Source of the DNA: Branchiostoma belcheri
Taxonomy: Eukaryota; Chordata; Leptocardii; Amphioxiformes; Branchiostomatidae
Direction of reading: 5' to 3'
DNA length: 64,000 nt
Assembly: GCF_001625305.1 (NCBI RefSeq)
Contig: NW_017802980.1
Span: forward strand, 165,895 to 229,894
Below are positions 32,701 through 41,577 of this stretch, in pieces (position 1 is the stretch's first letter; the number at the start of each line of letters is the position of its first letter). A model generated the notes under the pieces. It was not told where the DNA came from. It was given only the letters and a program-made list of their open reading frames with translations, and did no database searches. Made by a program: the position numbers and the translations under genes.

Positions 32701-35700
32701 ACTAAGACAATAGCCACAACAAAAACGGACAAAGATAACATGATGGGAAAGACAACAAAAGACACCGCACTACCTGCTTAATATTCTAACTGTCAACCTT
32801 TTGAATATTCAAAACAAATCAAAGTCCTGGACTCACTGTCCAAACTCCAGAGGCAAAAACATAAAAACTCAAAAGGATATAGAAAAACCAGTGCAAAGAA
32901 CAAATTACAGACAAGCGAAAAACACTGTTCGACTTCAAGACTTTATCTAACCCAGGCGATGTAACCCCCTGAAGGACTAAAGTCCAACCCCCGAAGTCTG
33001 GTTTCCCCGGGGATCACACCACCCATCACAGTTTCCAACTAGACTCTATAAAACCAACATCAGATGAATATATCCAAGTTCGAACACCACAGGATTCCAA
33101 CATCCAACCCTCCAGAAGAACCATCTACAACTTCAAAATGAACATCAAACTTTCCTCAACTCCTTGTTCTTGCTGAAGGAGACTAAAAAATATAAATCCG
33201 AGCCGAAAACGTTCAGTCACCACTTTCAACACTAATCACTTCTTTAAAACACTACCAAATCTAGAAAAACTAATGCTAGAAGACCCTTCGACCAAAACTT
33301 CGACATAGGCGGTCAGTCAGAGCGTACATGGCATAATTTCTCAAATCCCACACGACACCGGCCCACTCACTGTCTCTGTCCGGCTCCTGGCTCTGTCCTC
33401 CGTCCGAACGCCCGGCGTCTTCCCCTGATCCCTGGCCGATGTCTCCGGGTCTCTCCCGGCCCCGCTCTGGTCCCTGTCGACATCCCTCCTCTCCTGCGGC
33501 TCTACAGAAACAGGCTCGCTGCCTCCTCTCGTCGTGGCCCGCCTGTCGAGGTCCGCTCGTCTCTGGCGTCGGTCCTGCCCTCCCGTGCGCGGCTCCGGCC
33601 CTCCTGGTCCCGGCGTGGCTCTGCCCTGCAGCGTCCCCCTAGATGTTGGTTGACACAGCATCCCATCCTCGTCGCCAAATGTAACCGAGGTGGTGTTCAC
33701 CGGGTTCTTTTGGGATGCTGCAAGGGAGACTAACTACAGGGCTAGCAAGAACACACGCAGGACACAGGCATTGCCGTCACACACGCACGGGAGACGATGG
33801 GGTGGGACAGTCTTCTCTGTAACCTTCCCTCAAGCTGTCTCTGTCTCAGACTGTCTTCTAGACTGTTTCCCCAACCCACTGAGCTCCCAGCTTTTATTGT
33901 CAAACCACAGACAGAGCCACAGATTGCAATGCAGACAGTCGTCTAGCAAGGGAACAATACAACATTTGGCACCTATCCGCCATGTCCTTGATGTTTCTAT
34001 CATCAAAGCCTCGAATTAGCATAACCAGATTATCATGCTGGCCACAAAAACTTCAAAGACGATGGCCTCTTACAATATGCATAAAAAGTGTCATTTTCAA
34101 CCCCTTACAGGGTTATCATAAAAACAAATCCAGTACAAAAGATAAATCCCGATAAAAAAGCCTAAAAACATGCCAACCTAATAACCACAGACCCAAACCT
34201 CTGCTTGGAAAGTGTTCCTATCAAAAAACACAGGGCTCCATCACTGGCAGAGTGACTCAAAAACTACGAGTAGGGGGTGGGAAAGATCTCTACGAGTGGG
34301 GGTGGGGAAGATCTCAGGAGGGCAACGAGTGGAGGTGGGGAAGCTCTGACGCTAAAAGCCTTACCTGGTGTTTAGGTTGCTAGCAAAAAATCCCAAAGCG
34401 GCCAAGAAGACGACGAAGCAGAAATACACGAAGTGTTGCCCCATTAATGTGCCGTCTGGTTTTCTATGGCCTCTGGGCGTTGCATGTTGCAAAGTGTCAA
34501 CTCGCTCCGTCGGTATGCCAACTCAGCAATCTTCTGCAGTCCACAGTGCCAGCTAGACTTCAGCTTCCCCAGACATCCAGACTTTGTCAAGTGGATGCAT
34601 TGCCCCCTCACGATATATTAAAGGCAAACATGGACGGCTATGCTTCAGACTGTCCCGCCATGATGGAATGACACTTACAAACCCGTTTGGTCACTATTGA
34701 AAGGTGATGCCCCCGAGGTTTAATAAGTCAATGAACTCCAGCCAAAGAGAGAGAATGAATTAGCTACATCCCTTGGCCAAGTGTTGATCTATTTTTTACC
34801 TCCATGAAAAATGAAGATATTGTTTTTGGCGTGTCTGTCTGTATGTCTGTGTGTCTGTCTGTGTGTGTGTGTGTCTGTCTGTCTGTGTGTGTTTCCGCAA
34901 CTTTGTGGTCAGCATAACTTCAGAACGCCTTTATGGATTGCCATGATATTTGGTATGCTGGTAGGTCTTGGAAAGACAAAGGTCAAGGTCAAATATGGGC
35001 CTCCTGGTGGATGACCTTGCTACTGCAGCAGAATTTCCTTTTTTTTATCTTTTGTTCTAAACATGCTATGGTCTTGACTTTTTGGTGACAGATAGCTTGT
35101 CCTGTCAGGAATAAGTGGTGTGGGTTTGGTCCCCCTAGCAGCTTGCTCTGGAACTGCAGGGGACTTCTGGCAAAATCTTTAAAAGCCAATAACTCCAGTT
35201 AGGAACAATGTATTTTCATGATATTTGGTGTGTAGGTATCTGAGAGAGAGAGTTGTGCATAACTAAATGCAAATTATGCAAATGAGGACTTAATTTGCAT
35301 AATTAAGGAGGAAATTCTATAATTACAGTGTTTTATATAATAGTTCTTTTATACATGCAATCTATTTAATCTGTGGCAGGAGGAATATCGACAGATACCA
35401 ATTATGCTAATGATGACCTAATTTTCATAATGTGAAAATTCTGTGACTCCTTATTGGTGAATGATGGGAATTTTATACCTCGTGACATGTGTAAGATTAA
35501 CACCACTATACATATATTATGTTAATGTAGATGTCATTTGCATAATTGATGAGGACATGTTGAAATGAAGTATGACATTGACAAGGCAATCCCATATTTC
35601 ATGGAGGTATGAGATCTCGGAACTCTTGTTTTTGCTCTGTTTCTTCCTCTTCTTCTCCAAACCGTGACCTCTGATCTGACCAATGACATGATTTGTTGAT

Positions 35701-38700
35701 GTCTTTCACCATGGTGACTGGTGTTGAGTTACATAATGTTGCAATTTCATGGTCTGCTCTGCTCCTGTCACCATATACTAGTAGTACATGTATGTGAATG
35801 TGTTTGAGTAAGAATGAACAGAGCAGACCATGACTCTGAAGGTAAACATTATGCATTTGCTTTGCAAATGTTACTTTTCTAGTTTATGTTTTGCTGATGT
35901 TGTGTTATACAGGTATGAGGAGGGGGCCACAGAGTGGGAGGATGAGTTGTCTTCATCCCTGGATGGTTCCAAACAACTCGCCAGCAGCAAGCGGCGTAGG
36001 ACTCGATCTGTGCTTGTCTACCTGGACACGTGTGCCATGACACTCACACCGATCGAGCTTCCAGCCAAGATCAAGATCAGACAGGTTGCTGTGGGTTCAG
36101 AACACATGGTGGTCGTGGCTATGGAAAGAGCCGTCTACACATGGGGGGAGGGAAGCAAAGGCCAGTTGGGTCACGGGGACCTTCTGGGTCGTAGCAAGCC
36201 AGAAATGGTGGAAGCGTTGAAGGGGAAGTCTATCGTGCGAGCGTGCTGTGGGGATGGTTTTAGTGTGTTTGTCAGTGACAATGGGATCGTGATGACGTGT
36301 GGGGACGGCAGTAATGGCTGCCTGGGGCATGGTGATTGGATGAGCGCTTCACGGCCACGACTGATCGAGCCTCTCCTAAGCGTGGACGTTCGTGCCATCT
36401 CGTGCGGACCGCACCACGTGGTCGCGGTGGGGAGCGACGGCGAGGTGTTTGCGTGGGGTCGCGGGCGGCACGGCTGCCTCGGGCTGGGAGACGAGGAAGA
36501 CCACTTCTCTCCGCAGGAGGTCCAAATCAGCGAACCTGTCTTCATCAGGGAGGTCAAGTGTGGCGTGGACGGCACCATGTTTCTCACAGACATGGGCAGC
36601 GTCCTGGCATGTGGCAACAACGAGAGTAATAAACTAGGGTTGAACCATCGGCAGGGTTTCCTGAGAGCCATGAAGAACCTGCTACAGAAAGTGGAAGTCC
36701 CGGGGAGGAAGGTGCCGACTGTTGTCCGAGCCCTGACCAACCACAGAGCCATCGACATGGCCGTCGGACCTCACCACACATCAGTACTGGTGGAGCCTGG
36801 CAAGGTCTACACCTTCGGGAGGAACATGGAGGGACAACTCGGGACCGGCCACACCAAGCCGAGAGATGCACCAATGGAGGTCAAAGACCCTGGGATATCA
36901 GACAAAACAGTCACCATGCTGGCCTGTGGAGACATGTTCACCGCAGTGGGAATCAACTCAGAGAACGCCTTGTTCTTCTGGGGAACCCGGTACCGCCCGA
37001 AAGAAAAACCAGAAGAAAACAACAACCAATCAGCTGAAGGAGGAGGCACCGGGGAAGAACAGGACCTCACTCCCATTGGACATCGCCGAAACTCTAGCAA
37101 CATCTCCATCACTAGTGCTGGGAGTGTGAATAACATAGCCGTGGAGACGAGAGCGCACACGCCTACACAGGACACTAACAGACTGTCCGTCAGTTCTGCA
37201 AGTTCTGTTCAAAGACCGGTGTCTAGTTCTTCTCTGAACGCAGATAACGTGAGTGGAGATGGTGTAGACAGTAGGGAGACAAGAGGTAGATCTGCCAAAC
37301 GACACAGTTCCCACAGCAGTATCGGCAGCATTAGTCTGGGTGACAAGGAGACAGAGCTCATAACCACACCTACGCCAATCCTGCGCTGTGACTCCATCAT
37401 CGGGACGGGAGGCACGCCCGGCGCCGAACCAATCCCACTCACGCTCACCCACGTCGTGGCCCACGGACAGAACCTGTTTGTCCAGGTGGAGACAGCCGCA
37501 CCGCCACCCCGCAAACGAACGCGGAAAAAACGGTCCTTTAAAAAGAAAATGGGACCAAACCTGGAAGTCCCGCCTCGAAATCTGCACCATTCCGCATCTA
37601 GTAATGATGCGGGGGATGAGTACACCAGCTCTGAGGCCTCAGAATACGACACACAGGGAACTATTCCAACATGGATCAAGAACGAGCTGAGCACGTCAGC
37701 ACTGGTTAGTCAGGATGAACAAGACGCAGATGAGAGTGATGATGGAGGTGTCACTGATGATGATGCTCTAACAGAGACAGAAGCCTCCGGGAATGACAGC
37801 ATTGTATCTGTAGAAACTAGTATCCAGATTAACAAAGAACTGAAAAACAAGGACGGGATGAAAACTGTTCGAGCTGATTGGAACCCTAAACCCTCCACTC
37901 CGGTGGGAAGAGCAAAGGCAAAAGACGGCTCTCTGGTGCTAGGTGAAGACAAGAATCAAATCAAACGTGTGTCTACTGAGAGTAGTGTGGATACTTTTGC
38001 TGCGGATGAAATGGATCACCTTTCCAGCTCAGACTCTTCTGAACAAATGGCAGTGGCGCTTAGAAACGCGTCTGAAGTCACCAAAAACACTGAGGGAAAT
38101 CTCCAGGCGAGAAAGAAGCTGTCCCTTCCCACCGTCACCACCAAGGAGGGGAAACTGGCGCCACCGTCTTCGTACCGCGGGCAGGAGGGAATGAAGCGGG
38201 TCGGCCCGATGCCCGGTGTGCAGCGGCCGCTAAACCGTCTACGTGCAGGCCGTAGTCGAGGCCGAGCGGGCGCTCTCGTTCCAACCGTGAGCGAGCCACC
38301 AGGCGGCCTGGGCAAACCGGCCGCCAAGCCCATGTACAAAACCAAGGACACCTTAATAACAGAGGTGGAGAGGCTGAAAGAAGAGAAGCAGCGAGCGGAG
38401 GAACAGTTAGAGAGGGTTCAGGAGACCTACAAAGCACAGCAACAAAAACTGGAACAAGAACAGCAACAAGTGGTGGAGGAACGGGAACGCAAACTGCAAG
38501 AGGAAATTGAAATCCTTCGTCAAGAGTTGACTATTCAGAGTAATGCACTGAAGGAGAATCAGAATATTATGATGAGTTTGCAGGACCAGTTGGTGAGGGT
38601 ACAGTCAGAACAGCTGAGGGCCAACGCAAGAGAGAAGAGGGCGGCAAGCGCCCGGTCTCAGCCTATCAGCTCTCCTCTCAAGAAACCAGAAAGTAAAATC

Positions 38701-38715
38701 TGTAGTATTTGCTAG
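20777..38715 (+). CDS. NEK9/Nercc1-like kinase with N-terminal DUF4347-like domain
   Basis: NEK9 is a mitotic Ser/Thr kinase with an RCC1 propeller that activates NEK6/7 at spindle poles. Exons with GT-AG borders: 20777-20888 (start in CTGCCATGG), 23622-23747, 24384-24467, 25081-26555 and 35913-38715; all phases agree (1,1,1,2). Order: low-complexity head (1-110), DUF4347-like domain (about 162-318), NEK kinase, then in the last exon RCC1 repeats (36070-36990), a Ser/acid-rich insert, one more repeat strand (LTHVVAHGQNLFVQVE), a basic Arg/Lys patch near 37510, a coiled coil (38340-38640) and the end ESKICSIC. About 1530 residues against 979 in human NEK9. The RCC1 blades CGVDGTMFLT..GSVLACGNN..NKLGLN closely follow human NEK9. 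The kinase exon is interrupted (separate entry), so whether a full protein is made is unclear. The N-terminal fusion is not part of vertebrate NEK9. Confidence 0.85.
20955..21312. repeat. MITE, GGCCACACCAATTTAATT family (subfamily 2)
   Basis: Full copy of about 360 bp with GGAGCGCGCGGGCGAAAAAT and ACCAAGAAATTAAATTGGTG; belongs with 26575-26939 and 41957-42289. Confidence 0.85.
21540..21755 (+). mobile_element. possible LINE 3' end
   Basis: Reads TGACTGAGTTCAGGACATTT through GGTCAAATGACCTGAGTACA into TAAATAAACACAAAATAAAC. The A-rich AATAAAC tail suggests a retroposon terminus. No protein motif is kept. Confidence 0.35.
21859..22175. repeat. MITE, GGCCACACCAATTTAATT family, right end lost
   Basis: Left end AGGCCACACCAATTTAATTTG is clear; the right inverted end is missing where the next element (22204) begins. 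Confidence 0.7.
22204..22921. repeat. hAT-like element AGGGCTSGAAATACTGGGTGCA
   Basis: Ends AGGGCTGGAAATACTGGGTGC and GCACCCAGTATTTCGAGCCCT are inverted repeats over 20 bases. The interior holds a tandem GTATGTAAAT tract (22316-22400). AGGGCTCGAAAT ends are common among non-autonomous hAT elements. No transposase visible. Confidence 0.75.
23081..23460. repeat. MITE, GGCCACACCAATTTAATT family
   Basis: About 380 bp; ends AGGTCACACCAATTTAATTTG and AAATTAAATTGGCATGGCCTT. It ends about 160 bases before the exon at 23622. Confidence 0.85.
23930..24260 (+). mobile_element. LINE reverse transcriptase C-terminal fragment
   Basis: Frame SFPRTAKLWNTLPDKCFP followed by TYNLQAFKSNVHRHLLT and a stop matches the ending RT..LWN.LP....SL..FK..L common to CR1/jockey-type LINE proteins. 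The upstream domain is absent; a short 3' untranslated tail follows. Confidence 0.65.
24640..25015. repeat. about 370-bp hairpin element
   Basis: Long inverted arms: TCGATGTCCACTGTACATCT (left) pairs with AGATGTACAGTGGACATCGA (right), continuing outward through GTACCTC/GAGGTAC and ATTCCTCAAT/ATTGAGGAGT. Within the arms is a nested palindrome CTAGTCTC...GAGACTAG. It fills most of the intron just before exon 25081. Confidence 0.8.
25081..26555 (+). other. disrupted DUF4347-like plus kinase exon of the NEK9-like gene
   Basis: The first frame gives the DUF4347-like domain, with MHSSGGSIYV (His about residue 220) and RLDFLACSAV (Cys about 271), and stops at 25751. The kinase continues in a second frame: GKGAYG loop, Lys in VILKEI, then after about 25985 in a third frame HRDLKTAN, VGDFGIS and YYISPE. 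Comparison with NEK9 suggests one base missing in YYDS(F/L) near 25980 and another near 25740; an in-frame TGA at 26503 sits where an Arg (CGA) is expected before PSANELL. Kinase motifs are otherwise intact. This is either a decaying exon, an allelic form or low-quality sequence. Confidence 0.8.
26575..26939. repeat. MITE, GGCCACACCAATTTAATT family (subfamily 2)
   Basis: Full 365-bp copy beginning 20 bases after the donor of the kinase exon; nearly the same as 20955-21312. Confidence 0.88.
26953..27359. repeat. hAT-like element AGGGCTCGAAATAC
   Basis: Left AGGGCTCGAAATACATTTCT; right GGGTATTTCGAGCC. About 400 bp, non-coding, with a GTGCAAAATTGCACATTGCA palindromic block. It shares terminal sequence but little interior with 22204-22921. 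Confidence 0.7.
27658..28460 (+). repeat. about 800-bp repeat ACCTCCATGAAA...TTTCATGGAGGT
   Basis: Starts TTACCTCCATGAAAAATGGA and ends ATTTCATGGAGGTATGAG, short inverted ends. Contains a TGTCTG microsatellite, CCATGATATTTGGTATGCTG and several CAAATTATGCAAATGAGG-like blocks. A near-identical copy is at 34796-35632; eroded copies are at 53200-53945 and 58205-58450. Class unknown, non-coding. Confidence 0.8.
28519..28990 (+). repeat. imperfect TATCCAGAACC repeat tract
   Basis: Starts with AGGCCATGTTGATTTGGCC, the terminus of the element at 40623, then TATCCAGAACC and its variants (and GGTTCTGGATA in reverse) recur many times, including near 28556, 28576, 28630, 28690, 28750 and 28935. A composite palindromic tract; no coding role. 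Confidence 0.5.
29095..29218 (-). mobile_element. tRNA-derived SINE fragment, reversed
   Basis: Head of the SINE family: GAAGCTAGGTACTCATTTCC, then GGATTCGAACCCGGGACCTC (reverse of the B box) and CGCTATGCCACACGACCCC (reverse of the A box). Confidence 0.75.
29520..34444 (-). CDS. GAL3ST: galactose-3-O-sulfotransferase (GAL3ST family)
   Basis: GAL3STs are Golgi type II membrane enzymes that move sulfate from PAPS to the 3-OH of galactose on glycolipids or glycans (sulfatide in the GAL3ST1 case). Two exons, 34444-34365 and 30606-29520, join in phase 2 (AG|G) to give 388 aa; human GAL3ST1 has 423. Exon 1 encodes MGQHFVYFCFVVFLAALGFF, a signal anchor. Exon 2 has the 5'-phosphosulfate loop KNHKVGGTTF (about residue 80), the 3'-phosphate motif TIIRKPFDHLKSAWNFY, and EYFDESLVLLKRLMCW, which follows GAL3ST1 nearly word for word. 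Residues 32-75 are Pro/Arg-rich and unconserved. The gene lies wholly inside the 26556-35912 intron of the NEK9-like gene on the opposite strand. Its own intron contains an LTR element and the 769-base gap, so a further small exon there cannot be excluded. Confidence 0.9.
30842..30930. repeat. fragment of the GGCCACAGCAAG hairpin family
   Basis: TAAATTTTATGGATGACA followed by CGCAGACTCCAAATCTAATG matches the arm of the elements at 54669 and 58772; the terminus is truncated. Confidence 0.55.
31259..34109 (-). mobile_element. LTR retrotransposon fossil (Ty3/gypsy-like)
   Basis: Two near-identical direct repeats of about 430 bp (31259-31689 and 33680-34109) start TGTAACCG and end CCCCTTACA on the plus strand. 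Orientation is minus: next to the right repeat, TGGCGACGAGGATGG reads as a primer-binding site for a Ser-type tRNA, and a purine tract AGGGGTGGG lies against the left repeat. Target duplication GGGT on both sides. The inner part is only about 2 kb, 769 bases of it unread, and shows no recognisable gag or pol domain, so the copy looks incomplete or non-autonomous. Near-identical LTRs imply a recent insertion. The family call rests on the primer site and end structure only. Confidence 0.85.
31725..32493. other. assembly gap (769 N)
   Basis: Unread bases inside the LTR element. Open frames drawn across it are meaningless. Confidence 0.99.
34796..35632 (+). repeat. second ACCTCCATGAAA...TTTCATGGAGGT repeat
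   Basis: Near-identical to 27658-28460 in the same orientation, with a small extra block around 35037-35065. Both copies lie in the same NEK9-like intron, about 6.3 kb apart, flanking the sulfotransferase gene. Confidence 0.85.
35635..35885 (-). repeat. AACTAGAGAAGTAAC-family repeat, reversed
   Basis: Reverse of 4880-5165. It ends at CTAGTTTATG, only about 25 bases before the acceptor (35912) of the last NEK9-like exon, so the acceptor's upstream tract is partly repeat-derived. Confidence 0.75.
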
Positions 38716-38749
38716 CGAAAGAGTTTCTGTTTTCTGAAATTATCTTCAT

Positions 38750-39081
38750 GCCTGTAGCCAGGATTTTGAATGGGGGGGTTCTTCCCACTGCTGGAGGGGA
38801 CCTCGAGCGCTGTAGGTGCGAGGTTCCTAGGGGGGTCCGGGGGCATGCTCCCCTGGAAAATTTTGAAAAATGAACCTTCTAAAATGGCATTTCGTGCATT
38901 TTTGAGAGGATTTCAAAGAAAAAATCAGAGATAAATTTTTATTCAATGACAAAGGGAGCACTTTTTCTATGATTCCAGTCCATCTTTTCAAGAAAAATCT
39001 TGGACCTTTAGTAGTAGGCTTTACATAAAAAGTGGACCAAAAAGTGGACCTTTGAGCCTTGTGGGGGGTGGCTACGGGCAT
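38750..39081 (-). mobile_element. GTAGCCAGG-family element with about 30-bp flanking duplication
   Basis: Inverted ends ATGCCTGTAGCCA and GGCTACGGGCAT. A 30-31 base direct repeat, GAAAGAGTTTCTG...GAAATTATCTTC (38717-38747) and its copy at 39082-39111, flanks it with one substitution and one indel. It inserted just after the stop codon of the NEK9-like gene, in its 3' untranslated region. Confidence 0.75.
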
Positions 39082-39990
39082 GAAGAGTTTCTGATTTCTG
39101 AAATTATCTTCTCCAGGGTTGTTGATAGAACGCCTGTGTGTCACTGTTACCCTTTCATCTCTGAAATGTAACGACATTTGTACATTTTAAAATTATTCTG
39201 CCTACCAAAAAGATTATTGCTAACCAAATATGTTAGCAAATCAAAATCAATGTAACATTTTTGCACAAAGAGGCAAATTGAAGAATATGAAATCTGGCTT
39301 CAAAAGTAGAACCTTTTGAAATTGTTGTATGGGAATCAAATTGACCTTAATTGTCATTGTTGTCAGAAAGTGAGCAAGGTGAATCAAAAATGTGAGGAGG
39401 CTGATTCTGTGCCTTATTATGAATGATTTTAATACAAATTTTTAAAATTTTCTATTTGTAAAAAAATCAGGTTGGCATGTGTGACTGGAGCACCAGATTG
39501 GATGCGAGTCATCTCTGAATCATTGGTACATGATCATTTCTGAAGACAAATAGTATTTAATGCTCACTTTGTATCAAAGCTGCAAAGATTTTACTACTAC
39601 CAACGTAATAAGCTGCTAGCAAGCACTGTACTTATTCTTCATTACAGTAAACAAAAATGGCAAGTTTCAGAAACAAAAGGAGCCAGTTGTGTAGTGTATA
39701 GGCAGAGCCTGGCAGACAAATATGCAATGCAAGGATGCTCGCAGTGTAAAAGGTGGAGTAGGTTGACATTATGAAAGTTTTCAAGATTTCAATACTGTAG
39801 ATTTTGGCTGCAAATTGTGCTATTATTTTATGATCTTATGTTTTTCTTGTGTTTATCTATGAACATGACAAGATAACAGACAGATTATTTTGCAAAGTCT
39901 TGTAAGAAGCTTAGTTTGTATTTTACATAGCTACATAGCTAAGAGTTTATTTCAAAGAGGTGTGTTTTGAACAAAATTCATTAGAGGGGC

Positions 39991-39996
39991 AATAAA
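39991..39996 (+). terminator. possible poly(A) signal of the NEK9-like gene
   Basis: AATAAA 1.3 kb after the stop codon, followed at 40071 by a MITE. It is the first AATAAA I noticed downstream; weak evidence. Confidence 0.3.
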
Positions 39997-40070
39997 TTGG
40001 GAAGGAGTCATATACATTGCTTCCAAAACTTCCAACTACAAATGTACTTGGTAACGGTAAACAATCTATA

Positions 40071-40450
40071 AGCCACACCAATTTAATTTGTTGGTTCTCA
40101 GATTTTTTCAGAAAAAATATGAAGCGACAGGGCGAAAAAAATTAAAAATAAAAACAGGTTTAGGCATCCTATTATAGCCCCAATTGCTACGATAGGAGCC
40201 ATGAAGTCAACACAAAAGGCTAGTTTAATATTTAAGCAATGAATTTTGAAATTTTGATTAAACCACTGCATTGATAGATGGAAAAACAATAATTAGGAAG
40301 AAAAGGACTTTCCTCAACTGTTGGGAGCAAAATATATAACATTATGAGCATTTTTGAGATGATTCAGAACCAGAATCATTTTTTTTTCTGCAAATCAGAA
40401 AAAATGAAGAGGCGAATCCAAGAACCAACAAATTAAATTGGTGTGGCCCT
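40071..40450. repeat. MITE, GGCCACACCAATTTAATT family
   Basis: Full copy of about 380 bp, GCCACACCAATTTAATTTG to AAATTGGTGTGGCC. Confidence 0.88.
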
Positions 40451-40563
40451 ATCTATGAATACTCAGTACAGAGGCAGCCTCACTTTTTCCAAACAAAAGA
40501 AAACAACAACAAATATTCAAGCTACCTCTTACATGAGGCAGGTTTGCTGGCACTTGTGTCATT

Positions 40564-41312
40564 AGGCTACACCAATTTAATTTGTTGCTTCTCAGATTCG
40601 CCCTGTCCATTTTTTTCTGATTTGGCCATGTTGATTTGATTATATGGATGACATCCGTGTGCGCATGAATTTTCGGCCGTTTCCAAAAAAAAAAGTTTCC
40701 AACCACACTGCAAATTGTACAAAACAGTTGCAAAATGAGCAAATATATACCGAAAGTTGCAAAAAAAATATTTGAAAACGATTCCAACGTCGTAGAATGC
40801 CAAAATCAAACAAAAAACTAAAATGCAAAGAAATGAATTTAAAGAGTAGATTATTCGCCATACCATACTCGTTCGACCTTCATAACAACGTAGATTTCAT
40901 AAAAGCAACTTTTTTTTGCAAAACTTTTTTTTATTCGCGCGCTCGCATCAGTTTTGGGGTTTCCAGAGGATGTCATCCATATAATCAAATCAACATGGCC
41001 TTTGCAAAAAAAAAAATTTTCTAAATTAACTGCAAAATACTCAATGAAAGACATTTTTGGCCCCAACGTTTGAAGAAAGTCCTTTTCTTCTTAGTTCTTA
41101 AAGTTTTTCAATGTGACAATGCAATTTTGTTTCATTGAAAGTTCAAAATCTATTGTTTTGATCACTAACCAGCCTGGTATGTTCACTTTATGGATTTTCC
41201 TTTCCGGCTATCATGGGTTCGTTGCCTTGACCTGTTTTGTTTTTTTTGCCCTGTTGCTTCATATTTTTTCTGAAAAAATCTGAGAAACAACAAATTGAAT
41301 TGGTTTGGCCTT
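40564..41312. repeat. MITE of the same family carrying an inserted MITE
   Basis: Left GGCTACACCAATTTAATTTG, right AATTGAATTGGTTTGGCC. A second hairpin element (40623-41001) interrupts it. Confidence 0.8.
40623..41001. mobile_element. hairpin element GGCCATGTTGATTTGATT
   Basis: Left GCCATGTTGATTTGATTATA then TGGATGACATCC; right the exact reverse, GGATGTCATCCA then TATAATCAAATCAACATGGC. The interior is AT-rich. The subterminal ATGGATGACATC is shared with the GGCCACAGCAAG family. Confidence 0.85.
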
Positions 41313-41577
41313 AGCAAGAAAGGACACAGTAGTGTAGGATAGAGGTCAGAATGAGATCATGTGTAATAATAATACATTTGTTTTTCTGTCATTTCTCAAC
41401 TTTAATTTGTTGTATTTCAAAAATCCCTTTGACATCAAGAGGTTCTAAATATGTAAGAAAGGAAACTTGATTTCAATCAATCATATTTAAATTGTTAATG
41501 TATTGCTTACTGTAAATCACCTTGTATTCGTGGTACTTTTACACACACAAAGTTGGCTGTACTACAAATTTATCAGT

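Larger units (their letters stand above)
31230..34216. mobile_element. MITE, CTCTCCAAGCAGAGG family, split by an LTR element
   Basis: CTCTCCAAGCAGAGGTTTTG starts the element and ACCTCTGCTTGGAAAGTG ends it, with exact 9-bp flanks CCTATCAAA at 31221-31229 and 34217-34225. All but about 135 bases of the interval is the later LTR retrotransposon at 31259-34109. Confidence 0.85.

Noticed and set aside
33341-33700. Arg/Pro-rich 119-aa frame in the LTR element
   Set aside because: Low-complexity and without a recognisable gag or pol motif; kept only as part of the fossil element.
36171-38437. Several 80-195 aa frames antisense or out of frame to the RCC1 exon
   Set aside because: Shadows; the 35913-38715 frame matches NEK9 throughout.
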